Part shown: positions 28,111-36,345 of the stretch, piece by piece
Layout: each line of letters starts with the position of its first letter
How positions within the stretch are numbered: position 1 is the stretch's first letter
Assembly: GCA_025808415.1 (NCBI GenBank)
Contig: CP075525.1
Span: 1,907,501-1,971,500, forward strand
From: Cyclobacteriaceae bacterium
Lineage (GTDB): Bacteria > Bacteroidota > Bacteroidia > Cytophagales > Cyclobacteriaceae
Length of the DNA stretch: 64,000 bases
Reading direction: 5' to 3'
Program-made: the position numbers and the translations under genes
The notes under the pieces: generated by a model
What the model saw: only the letters and a program-made list of their open reading frames with translations
Told to the model about the DNA's origin: nothing
The model's database searches: none

Positions 28111-31100
28111 TTAGCGAAGCAATTTTAAAGAAACCATCCATTCACTGAACCGCTTATTGTTGTCATTCAAATCAAATGCATTGGCGTAACCGATAGAAAA
28201 AGTTGATTCCATCAGGGAGAAAATTACGATTTTAAAATCAACCTGCGAACCAACATTGATAAAACGATTGTCGGAAGCTGTTCGGTCACCCGTTACTATG
28301 CCGGATGAAAACAGGGTGAACTGCATCCAATTGGAATACAGGTTAAGGCCACCGAATTCGCGAAAGCGGATAGGCGGCAGTACAAATTCCACCATGCTTT
28401 TAGTAAAAGACTTGGCGATGATAAACTTGCTTGCTTCAAAGCCTAAACCCGGAAACGAAAAAATATTACGGTATCGCCTGGCGCTTTGGTAGTCGATATA
28501 GTTATTGCCGAAGGCTGCGAAGCCAAAGCGTGTAAAAGGATTGAACGAATCGCTAAATGAGTGACCCGCGGAAGTTCGCCACCAAAGCGAGAAATGATTG
28601 ATAGGCAATTGAAAGCCCAGGTCAAGCGATGCAATAGCACTGCTGTAGGCTTTTCCATTGGATACTGCCGAAATGGACCGTGCCATAGCCTTAATGCCTT
28701 TTTCTGCATCAACAGCCCCAAGCGAGCCACGCAGGTTGGTGTATAACAAGGTACCATCGAAATTTACGAACAGGTTATTGTCAAACCCCTTTGTTTCGAT
28801 CTGCTGGAACTCGGGCGATTTTTCCAGCCCATAGAATCCGCCAAGGCCAACAGTCAAATCAAGTCTACGGGGCAAATCCCACAGTAGCGTTCGGGTAAAA
28901 TCCACGCGTCCCATGGTACCTTTTCGGGAGGTGCGCATAGGGCCAAAAAGATCGTAAAAACTGGTGGGGTTGTAAGCGAAGTTGAAATTGAGCCGACCGA
29001 TTTTGCCAGTAACCGCAAAATGAAACTGCTCGTCTTTATCAATAACAAGATTGGTGGTGTCGGCTTCGGTGGCCAGGCCGTTGCGCCACGCTTGTGGTGT
29101 GTACGCTGCGGTAATTTCAATTTCCCTGAAGCTTAGCGGATCGCCAAGGTTTACGGTATAACCGGCACCAACAAAGTTTTTATAACCGGTAAGGATTGGG
29201 TAGGCCGAATTTAAACGGATTAATTTGCCGGGTTGATAGCGGCCTTCTTTCGTAACAAGTTCTTCGATTTTTATTTGTTGGGGATTTGCAATAGGAAGCT
29301 CCCATGTTTGAAGCACGGGATGTTTGGCAATGGTTTCATTTCCTAAAAATTCGATTGACGGAACATCTTCCAGTGGATTGTTGGGCACGAATACAGGCTG
29401 AAAGCCATCACTGGTAAAATTAAAAGCAAAGAGCTTTTCATCTGAAATTTTGATAGGTCGAAACAAGCCGGTAATGGCGTTGCTCATGGCGCTTATCCGC
29501 AGCGAGTCGGTTAAGTCAACTTTAAAAATATTGCTCACCCCTGTGTAATACGATGACCCATACAGGTATTTTCCGTCATCGGTGAAGCGAAACCCTTGTG
29601 GTGATGATACTTCGAAATTAAACACGGTGTCAACTGAAACTTTGTTGAGCATCAGGCTGTCGAGGTTGTAAATCAGCAGGGATTGATTGCCCTTGTAGTC
29701 CGACACCGCTGCGCTGAGTTTTTTTCCGTCAGGCGATACATCAATATCAAAAATGTCATGGCCGTAGGGTAGGGTATACTTTTGTTGCCATAAGCTGTAG
29801 GGTGCCTGTGTCTCTTCAGGGTTTTCTTTCGGAATCCTTACAATGGTGGAGAAACCGTTTAAATGTTTAATGCCCCAAATGGATTTATCGGTTTTATTGA
29901 GGGCGAGGTCACCGGTTCGAAAATCTTTTTGAAGACGGGTAACCTTTTTTGTTTTGATGTTATAGCTGTTAAGGTCGCGCCAGGCATCATTGTCTGTAGT
30001 GAAGTAAAGTATGTCAGCGTCTTCATCAAAGGCAACAGACGAAACATAAAACAAAGCTGCCCCTTTTATATCGGTAAGATTTTCCATCCTGCCATTTTGC
30101 AAGTTCAAGGCTGCCAGGTGCGGTGCCTGGCCCGGATAATTTACGGCCATGTATACCTTATTTCTTTTACGATCGTAGTAGGGATACGAAACCGATCCGA
30201 TTGTTTTGGTGGTTACCGGTTGGGCTTCTGTAATGGGAAATTCTTTCAGGCGTTCTATATTGGATTCTTGCCAGGTGCGTTCAAACTCAATCCAGTTCCT
30301 CCATCCTTCATTCAGCGATTGACCAAATACATGTTTAAAATTTGCTGAGTACGATCTGCGGCTGCCGTCTTTCCGTTTTACCCAATCGATAATTTTATCG
30401 GGTCCATATTCATAGGCCAGGTAGCCCATAAAACGTGTACCATATAAATAAGAATTGGTTTTTCCCTGGAAGTCAGTAGTGGTTCCTTCCGACTCGAGAC
30501 CTTGTGCCGTATAAATGCGGTCGTTTTGTAAAACTTTTGTGCGGAAAACCATCTCATCGTAACTGCCCATAGCCAGGCCTACACCACCGCTCATCCATGT
30601 TTCAACATACGAGGCAATACCTTCATGATACCACCGTGGAGCGTAGCGCCTGGGGCTGGTGAGGTAACTGTAGAAGGCGGATATTGGATTGGAATTGGTG
30701 GGCAACACTTTTCCAAAAAAAAATTTCTGGTAAAACCGATCACTGCTGCTGGAATTGTCAAGCGCCACAACATGTACCAATTCGTGGTTCATTAAGCTGA
30801 AAACACGTTCGCCAGCCGGGCTGGTTTCAAAGGTGTAACTGAAGGGTGATAGCCCCATGCTTATGGCATTGCGTGGAACAGCCGTGGCCCCGCCATTTCC
30901 AAAATCACCGAAGTCTTGAATAAGCACGGTTATTTTTTCAGTGGGCTCGTACTCGAAAAGTTTTCGGTGGTAGTTCAGGGCATTGTGAAAGCATCTGCCA
31001 GCATGCGGTAGTACATATTTATGGCCAAAGTCGTACGAAACCAACCGCATGTCTTTGGTTTCAATCATGTTTAATTGAGCCCACGCAGGGCTTATGATTG

Positions 31101-31134
31101 AAAGAATGAGCAGGTAGGTTAATTTTCTAAGCAT
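28111..31134 (-). CDS. 1007-residue protease-like, beta-propeller, beta-barrel outer membrane protein
   Basis: The ATG at 31134 gives a clean signal peptide (MLRKLTYLLILS ... AWAQ). Residues 20-280 hold a gluzincin-like domain with HELVH at about 117-121 and HEGIASYVE some 50 residues later. Residues about 290-610 have repeated DxDxDxLYFTT- and SPDGKKLS-type strands, as in TolB-like propellers. The last 350 residues alternate aromatic and polar strands, ending in WMVSLKLLR, as in an outer membrane barrel. The combination suggests a surface or periplasm-facing protease on a barrel. Substrate unknown. Confidence 0.75.
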   Translation of the reverse strand: MLRKLTYLLILSIISPAWAQLNMIETKDMRLVSYDFGHKYVLPHAGRCFHNALNYHRKLFEYEPTEKITVLIQDFGDFGNGGATAVPRNAISMGLSPFSYTFETSPAGERVFSLMNHELVHVVALDNSSSSDRFYQKFFFGKVLPTNSNPISAFYSYLTSPRRYAPRWYHEGIASYVETWMSGGVGLAMGSYDEMVFRTKVLQNDRIYTAQGLESEGTTTDFQGKTNSYLYGTRFMGYLAYEYGPDKIIDWVKRKDGSRRSYSANFKHVFGQSLNEGWRNWIEFERTWQESNIERLKEFPITEAQPVTTKTIGSVSYPYYDRKRNKVYMAVNYPGQAPHLAALNLQNGRMENLTDIKGAALFYVSSVAFDEDADILYFTTDNDAWRDLNSYNIKTKKVTRLQKDFRTGDLALNKTDKSIWGIKHLNGFSTIVRIPKENPEETQAPYSLWQQKYTLPYGHDIFDIDVSPDGKKLSAAVSDYKGNQSLLIYNLDSLMLNKVSVDTVFNFEVSSPQGFRFTDDGKYLYGSSYYTGVSNIFKVDLTDSLRISAMSNAITGLFRPIKISDEKLFAFNFTSDGFQPVFVPNNPLEDVPSIEFLGNETIAKHPVLQTWELPIANPQQIKIEELVTKEGRYQPGKLIRLNSAYPILTGYKNFVGAGYTVNLGDPLSFREIEITAAYTPQAWRNGLATEADTTNLVIDKDEQFHFAVTGKIGRLNFNFAYNPTSFYDLFGPMRTSRKGTMGRVDFTRTLLWDLPRRLDLTVGLGGFYGLEKSPEFQQIETKGFDNNLFVNFDGTLLYTNLRGSLGAVDAEKGIKAMARSISAVSNGKAYSSAIASLDLGFQLPINHFSLWWRTSAGHSFSDSFNPFTRFGFAAFGNNYIDYQSARRYRNIFSFPGLGFEASKFIIAKSFTKSMVEFVLPPIRFREFGGLNLYSNWMQFTLFSSGIVTGDRTASDNRFINVGSQVDFKIVIFSLMESTFSIGYANAFDLNDNNKRFSEWMVSLKLLR

Positions 31135-31153
31135 GCCACAAAAAATCATCTTG

Positions 31154-31189
31154 AAAAAAAAGAGATAACTTTACTGTTATCTCTTTTTT
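31154..31189 (-). terminator. Terminator after the nonapeptide-repeat gene
   Basis: AGAGATAAC (31161-31169) and GTTATCTCT (31176-31184) form a stem with loop TTTACT, extended by A and T runs on each side. On the minus strand it follows the repeat gene by 20 bases and ends in a T-run. Confidence 0.88.
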
Positions 31190-31206
31190 ATGGGTTAACC
31201 TTTTGG

Positions 31207-32253
31207 TTATTCGAAATTAGCCGATGCCATTTTTTCAAGCTGCGAGAATTGGGATGATCGCATTAACTCGGTAAAGGTTTGATTTTTCATGAGGTCAGCA
31301 AATGCCGGATTCTTCGCCAGGTCGGCAAACTGGGCATTACGTGCCAGGTCAGCAAATTGAGGTGACTTGGCCACTTCCAAAAATTGAGGTGATTTCATCA
31401 AGTCAGCAAACTGTGCATTTTTAGCTAAGTCAACAAAGGCTGGTGACTTTGCCAGTTCCATAAACTGGGCATTCTTACCAAGTTCCACAAACACCGGGTT
31501 CTTGGCCAGGTCAGCAAAGGCAGGATTTTTCGCCAGGTCAACAAACTGCGCATTTTTTGCCAGCGCAACAAAAGCCGGGTTTTTGGCCAATTCCTGGAAG
31601 CTGGAATTTTTTGCGAGTTCAGCGAAGGCTGGATTTTTTGCGAGCTCTGAAAACTGGCTGGAACGTGCCAGGTCCATCATAGCGGGATTTTTTGCGAGTT
31701 CAGCGAAGGCTGGATTTTTAGCCACATCCATAAATTGCGATGACTTCATAAGTTCAGCAAATGAAGGTGACTTTGCTAACTCGGCAAAAGCGGGTGACTT
31801 TGCCAGCTCCATGAACTCCGCGTTTTTCGCCAGTTCGGCAAAGGCCGGATTTTTTGCCAGGTCCGTAAAGGTTGATGATTTGGCCAGGTCAAGAAACTGT
31901 GCATTTTTTGCCAGGTCGGTAAAGGCTGGGCTTTTTGCCAGATCAAGAAACTGTGCATTCTTCGCCAATTCAGTAAACTCGGGCGATTTCATCAACTCGC
32001 GAAAGTTGCGGTCGTTCATCATGCGTTGGAACTGATCGTTCTGCAACAATTGCTGTACATCGGTTCCTTCCAGGTCAACCTCAGCGGTTGCATTTTCGCT
32101 TTTGTACTTCTTGGCCTTTTTAACTCCGCCAATGCCGGAGCCTTCAGCATCTTCGGCCGAGAAGTTGAAGGTGCCACCGGCCATGTAGTATCCTGCGGCT
32201 GCAATAATGGCTACAGCCACCACGCCAAGGAATACTTTCTTTGACTTTTCCAT
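31207..32253 (-). CDS. Membrane-anchored protein built of 30 nonapeptide repeats
   Basis: 348 residues from the ATG at 32253; the frame extends 22 unlikely residues upstream. An N-terminal segment MEKSKKVFLGVVAVAIIAAAGYYM is one membrane helix, followed by a short lysine-rich linker. Residues 72-341 are 30 consecutive 9-residue units without a single insertion or deletion, consensus N/S-P/A-A/Q-F-x-D/E-L-A-K. Position 4 is Phe in all but one unit (Met), position 7 is Leu, Met or Val and position 9 is Lys or Arg except in the first unit. I know no family with this repeat. Positive-inside topology puts the repeat outside the cytoplasm. Own terminator; located next to the TIR cluster. Confidence 0.85.
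   Translation of the reverse strand: MEKSKKVFLGVVAVAIIAAAGYYMAGGTFNFSAEDAEGSGIGGVKKAKKYKSENATAEVDLEGTDVQQLLQNDQFQRMMNDRNFRELMKSPEFTELAKNAQFLDLAKSPAFTDLAKNAQFLDLAKSSTFTDLAKNPAFAELAKNAEFMELAKSPAFAELAKSPSFAELMKSSQFMDVAKNPAFAELAKNPAMMDLARSSQFSELAKNPAFAELAKNSSFQELAKNPAFVALAKNAQFVDLAKNPAFADLAKNPVFVELGKNAQFMELAKSPAFVDLAKNAQFADLMKSPQFLEVAKSPQFADLARNAQFADLAKNPAFADLMKNQTFTELMRSSQFSQLEKMASANFE
31231..32040 (-). repeat. 810-bp tandem array of 27-bp coding units
   Basis: The DNA encodes 30 units of nine codons, all in one frame. Units differ by synonymous and conservative changes; NPAFAELAK recurs several times. The even register implies duplication by whole 27-bp units followed by divergence, with selection holding Phe, Leu and Lys. 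Confidence 0.9.
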
Positions 32254-32368
32254 AGACTTTGATTGTTTAGGTTTATTGAGAGATGAGGATAATAAATGTA
32301 AAAAGATTTCATTTCCCATCCTAAAGTTGGGAGGGGTTGTAGCTGCCTGAAATGTTCTAAAAGTGGAT

Positions 32369-34489
32369 TTAGTTGGTTTTAAACCCCATTTTTTTTAGAA
32401 AAGAGTAATACCGCGGATCGGATTCAAGTCCCCTTAACCAGGGGTTTCCAAGCAGTGTACCCAAACCGCCATCGCGTTGTTGGTAAGCTTTTTCAAGCCA
32501 TTCAAAAGCGCGGTCGTTTTCATTTCGATATCCGTAAACTTCGGCAACCTGAAAGGCACTTACATTACCATAGTTTTTGATAAATGTTTGCAGGAGCGAA
32601 TCTGCCTTATTCATGCTTTGTTTTGATGCAGCCAACGCAAGGCCATGTAGTCTCCAGTCTTCAATTCTTTCCAGGTTCAATTCACGAATGGCATCGTCAA
32701 CTTTGTTTTGCAACAGGTAACTTAAACCCAACCTGTAATGGGCTGTTGGAAATCCAGGATTCAGATCAAGTGCTTGCTGAAGTATTTCGCTTGCCTGACG
32801 GGGTTGGTTGTTGTGCATCATCGTCATGCCCAGGTTAATCCGGATAATGGGACGCAGCGGATCAAGTTCGAGCGCTTTTTTGTAGAGGGCAGTGGCTTCA
32901 TCGAACCGCCCGAGGGCAAGGGCCAGGTTAGCCATACCGTTAATGGCACCGATGTTGGCGGGGTCAAGCGAAAGGGCTTTTTTAAATTCGGCATCGGCAT
33001 CGGCCCAGTCCCAATCGTAGGATGTTTTTATATAGGCCAATGCATAATGCCCAAGGGCTACATTATCATCCAGGTTTATTGCCTTGAGTGCAGCTTCACG
33101 TGCTTTATCGAAACCTGTTGCTGCATCGATATAACCGTTGTTGGCCTGCGAAGCATAAGCAATGGAAAGCGATGCCCAAATGGTTGGGTTGTTTTCTTCC
33201 AAGGCCAGTGCCTGATTAAACCGATCAATTGCACGCTCTACATTATCCCGGTCACGTTTGGCGAAGAAATATTTGCCTTGCAGGTATAGGTTGAAGGCTT
33301 CGGAATTTGCAGGTGCAACATGAAGTTCATGCCCTAAAAGGGTAATTTTTAATTCCTGAACAACGGCATTCGCAATTTCATCCTGCACTTTAAAGATGTC
33401 ATCCAGGTTACGGTCATACGTTTTTGACCAAATGTGGCTCCCATCCTTAACTTTTATAAGCTGTGCTGTTATCCTGATTTTCGTATCCGACTTTCGTACA
33501 CTGCCCTCTAATATATTTTCAACGCCAAGTTTTTTTCCGATTTCACGTATATCTTCATTTTTACCTTTAAACGAAAAGGCCGATGTGCGGGAGATAACTT
33601 TAAGATTTGGAATTTTGGCCAGTAAGTTGAGTAACTCTTCGCTTAGGCCGTCAGAGAAATATTCCTGGTCGTTTTCCGCGCTTAAATCGGCAAACGGAAG
33701 TACGGCAATTGATTTTTCAACTGTTGTGGTAGTTGTGTCGTTCCCAAATTTGAAATAGAAAAACAAAGCACATAGCAAGGCAAGCATGGGTACTGCAAGA
33801 AACAGATATCTTTTCCGCAAGGGCTGTTTTGTCTCTTCTTCTGCAAATGCATTGGTCTCAGGTGAAACTTTCTCGCTGCCGGGGTTTGTCATGCGGATAC
33901 CGGCCACTAACTTTTTTATGGTGTTCGCAACTTTGTTTATCTGGTCGCGATAAAAGGTATGGTTGAGATTTTCCTTGGGCTCATCTTCTTGTGCACGAAG
34001 TGGCCTGTTTACACCGGGTGTCCTGTAAATGAAATCAATGGCACGAAGGGTTCCGCCAAGTTCCTGCTCCAGTAAGGCATGGTCCTGGTCGTCCAGTTCA
34101 TGGATGCGGATGGGTAAAATTCGGCTGTTTACATTTCCGTTTGCCAGCCGAATATACATGCCGAACTGATCGTTGGTGGCCAGTTCATTGAATGCGCAGA
34201 ACTCATGCTTCCATGCAAAACTTTTGGTATCGCAATAGGTTTGTGAAAGTATGGGGATAAAGATCAGGCATTTTAATTTACCTTCCAGGCTTTTATCAAC
34301 ATGCTGGGTTTCCAGCAAACCATCTTGCGGGTTCTCGTCAAAATAAATTGACAGGTCTTCTTTAAAAGTGGCCGAGATTTCTTTTTTAAGATTGTTAACA
34401 AACTCGCTTACCCACCCATCGTATTTGTTGTCTTTATGACGGTAAGAGATGAAGATGTCGTATTCGTAACCGGGGATAATAGAAGGCAT
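32369..34489 (-). CDS. TIR domain - membrane helix - TolB/FlgO-like domain - TPR protein
   Basis: 706 residues. TIR domain about 9-165 (YDIFISYRHKDNKYD; the candidate NADase Glu is E96 in FAWKHEF). One membrane helix about 228-247, preceded by KQPLRKR, so the TIR side should be cytoplasmic. Then a domain starting IAVLPFADLSAENDQEYFSD (about 261-390), the pattern of FlgO/TolB-N-like domains in CadC-type sensors, and C-terminal TPRs (about 400-690). The N-terminal 200 residues closely resemble the TIR gene transcribed divergently at 34698. Role is unknown: a periplasmic TPR sensor coupled to a cytoplasmic TIR effector is an inference. Confidence 0.88.
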   Translation of the reverse strand: MPSIIPGYEYDIFISYRHKDNKYDGWVSEFVNNLKKEISATFKEDLSIYFDENPQDGLLETQHVDKSLEGKLKCLIFIPILSQTYCDTKSFAWKHEFCAFNELATNDQFGMYIRLANGNVNSRILPIRIHELDDQDHALLEQELGGTLRAIDFIYRTPGVNRPLRAQEDEPKENLNHTFYRDQINKVANTIKKLVAGIRMTNPGSEKVSPETNAFAEEETKQPLRKRYLFLAVPMLALLCALFFYFKFGNDTTTTTVEKSIAVLPFADLSAENDQEYFSDGLSEELLNLLAKIPNLKVISRTSAFSFKGKNEDIREIGKKLGVENILEGSVRKSDTKIRITAQLIKVKDGSHIWSKTYDRNLDDIFKVQDEIANAVVQELKITLLGHELHVAPANSEAFNLYLQGKYFFAKRDRDNVERAIDRFNQALALEENNPTIWASLSIAYASQANNGYIDAATGFDKAREAALKAINLDDNVALGHYALAYIKTSYDWDWADADAEFKKALSLDPANIGAINGMANLALALGRFDEATALYKKALELDPLRPIIRINLGMTMMHNNQPRQASEILQQALDLNPGFPTAHYRLGLSYLLQNKVDDAIRELNLERIEDWRLHGLALAASKQSMNKADSLLQTFIKNYGNVSAFQVAEVYGYRNENDRAFEWLEKAYQQRDGGLGTLLGNPWLRGLESDPRYYSFLKKMGFKTN

Positions 34490-34493
34490 GTTT

Positions 34494-34501
34494 CAAATAT
34501 A
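34494..34501 (-). promoter_or_regulatory. Minus-7 box immediately before the TIR-TPR start codon
   Basis: TATATTTG on the minus strand is a perfect TAnnTTTG match only four bases before the ATG at 34489. If used, the transcript would be leaderless or nearly so. The start codon itself is fixed by similarity to the divergent TIR paralogue. Confidence 0.4.
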
Positions 34502-34697
34502 ATAGAAACACCAGGGTAAACATGCCGCACTAATCCTAAAAAACGGGTAGTGGTTTGCTTAACCTGGTGCTTGCTTAAAATGCCCGAACAATTCGTTCAG
34601 CAATCGTATTCAACACTTCAACAAAATCTTTCCATTGCTTTTCTGGTTTTTTATCCCTAAACTGTAAATTACTTACAGCCACTAAAAGACCTCACCT

Positions 34698-36293
34698 ATG
34701 CCCTCTATCCTTTCTGGCTTCGAATACGATATTTTCGTTAGTTACAGGCACAATGACAATAAGTATGACGGATGGGTAACCGAGTTTGTTGAAAAACTCA
34801 ATCAGGAACTGGACGCTACCTTAAAAGATAAGCTGTCCATTTTTTTTGATAAAAATCCTAAGGAAGGCTTGCAAGAGACCCATCATGTTGATCAGTCTAT
34901 CAACTCCAAGATTAAGTCCCTTATTTTTATTCCCATCATATCACAAACCTATTGTGATACGAAATCCTTCGCCTGGAATCAGGAATTTAAAGTTTTCAAA
35001 CGGGAATCGGAGAGCGATTCCATTGGAAGAATGGTTAAGTTACCGAATGGCAATGTGGGGTCGCGCATTTTGCCTATTAAAATTCATGAGATAGAAACGG
35101 AAGACACTAAATTGCTCGAGTCGGAATTAAATGGGGTTTTGCGCTCCATTGATTTTATTTACCGCGATGCCGGTGTAAATCGCCCGTTACGACCGGTAGA
35201 TGATGAAATCGGAACAGCCAGCGGCAAAGTGCTGTATAGAAACCAGATCAATAAACTGGCCAATGCCATAAAGGAAATTGTTCAGGGAATTAAACAAAAT
35301 GAACGCAAAGCGGTCACTCCTGTTTCGGCACATGATCTTACCGCCCGTCAAATTATCCCCACAACATTCACCACATCCTTGCCTTCGGCTATAAAAGTTC
35401 AGGTGATAGACCGCCAACGCCCGAGTATATACCTGGCCTGGACGTCATCGGATTTAAAAGAGCAGCGCGAGGAGATGGCTATCATATTACAGAAGGCCGG
35501 CTTTAATGTATTGCCCGCAACGGATTGCCCCGCGGATGACGAAACATTTAAGAAAAAAGTAGCCGAAGACCTGGCCAAATGCTCTTGTTCCCTGCATATG
35601 CTCAGCGGTGAATATGGAAGACGATTTGAATCAGATGATGAAGTTTCTTTCCCAAAGTATCAGTTTCTGGAGGCCAAAAAGTGTATTGATTCATCAGGTG
35701 AATTTAACACATTCATCTGGCTCTATCCGGATGCCGGATCTATTAAGCCTGCCCAGCAGAGCTTTATAAAATACATCCGTAACAACATTACCCGAAACAT
35801 GATGTTCTCGAACAGCCAGGGGCCCATGCAATTGGTTGATGATATAAGGGTGGTGATGATGAAGCAGGACGTAACCGTTTATGACTCAAAGGATACCGAT
35901 ATATTCTTCATCTTTAATCAGCAGGATGAAGTGGAAGCAAAAATAATAACCGATCAGCTTAGCAATGAGTACCCGGTGGAAATCATGAATATTATGCCGG
36001 ATGGTGAGGATCAATACCGCGAAATCAGTACACAACAAATTCCCAGGAGCAAGCTTGCGGTTGTTTATTTTAAATATGCAGCCGACTGGGCGCTGCCCTT
36101 TATTAAACAAGTCTGGAAACAAGTGGGAGGAGCTTCATCACCAACACCTTTATTTTTGGTAGGGGAGGATGATCCCAAGAGTAACCTCGCCCGAAATTTC
36201 AAAGCGCCTAAAGTAGTTTCTACCATTGTGCCCAAAGACAAAGTGCCGGCTGAAGTAAAGAAAGTTTATACTACGGTGATTGATCTGAAATAA
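34698..36293 (+). CDS. TIR - DUF4062-like - TIR-like three-domain protein
   Basis: 531 residues, no membrane helix. TIR about 9-165 with YDIFVSYRHNDNKYD and candidate NADase Glu E96 (FAWNQEF). A second domain about 243-345 fits DUF4062: SSDLKEQREEM, a proline and acidic patch, and MLSGEYGRRF. A third, about 400-510, begins TDIFFIFNQQDEVEAK and reads as a degenerate TIR-like fold. The gene leads the plus-strand cassette; a 52-base gap with a heptamer repeat separates it from the first nSTAND gene. Catalytic activity is inferred from the Glu only. Confidence 0.86.
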   Translation: MPSILSGFEYDIFVSYRHNDNKYDGWVTEFVEKLNQELDATLKDKLSIFFDKNPKEGLQETHHVDQSINSKIKSLIFIPIISQTYCDTKSFAWNQEFKVFKRESESDSIGRMVKLPNGNVGSRILPIKIHEIETEDTKLLESELNGVLRSIDFIYRDAGVNRPLRPVDDEIGTASGKVLYRNQINKLANAIKEIVQGIKQNERKAVTPVSAHDLTARQIIPTTFTTSLPSAIKVQVIDRQRPSIYLAWTSSDLKEQREEMAIILQKAGFNVLPATDCPADDETFKKKVAEDLAKCSCSLHMLSGEYGRRFESDDEVSFPKYQFLEAKKCIDSSGEFNTFIWLYPDAGSIKPAQQSFIKYIRNNITRNMMFSNSQGPMQLVDDIRVVMMKQDVTVYDSKDTDIFFIFNQQDEVEAKIITDQLSNEYPVEIMNIMPDGEDQYREISTQQIPRSKLAVVYFKYAADWALPFIKQVWKQVGGASSPTPLFLVGEDDPKSNLARNFKAPKVVSTIVPKDKVPAEVKKVYTTVIDLK

Positions 36294-36307
36294 TTGAAGG
36301 GATATGG

Positions 36308-36335
36308 AAACTCTAAACTCTAAACTCTAAACTCT
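36308..36335. repeat. Four exact copies of AAACTCT
   Basis: A 28-base heptamer array between the TIR stop (36293) and the nSTAND start (36346), ten bases ahead of that start codon. A change in copy number would alter the spacing of any upstream ribosome binding element. Confidence 0.85.
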
Positions 36336-36345
36336 TCAATCCTAA

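Noticed and set aside
31502..32035. Long opposite-strand open frame over the nonapeptide array (177 codons)
   Set aside because: It mirrors the 27-bp period of the real gene, so absence of stops is a by-product of the repeat.
31231..32040. CRISPR-like array suggested by the regular 27-base spacing
   Set aside because: Units are contiguous coding repeats without spacers, in one open frame with a membrane-anchored start.
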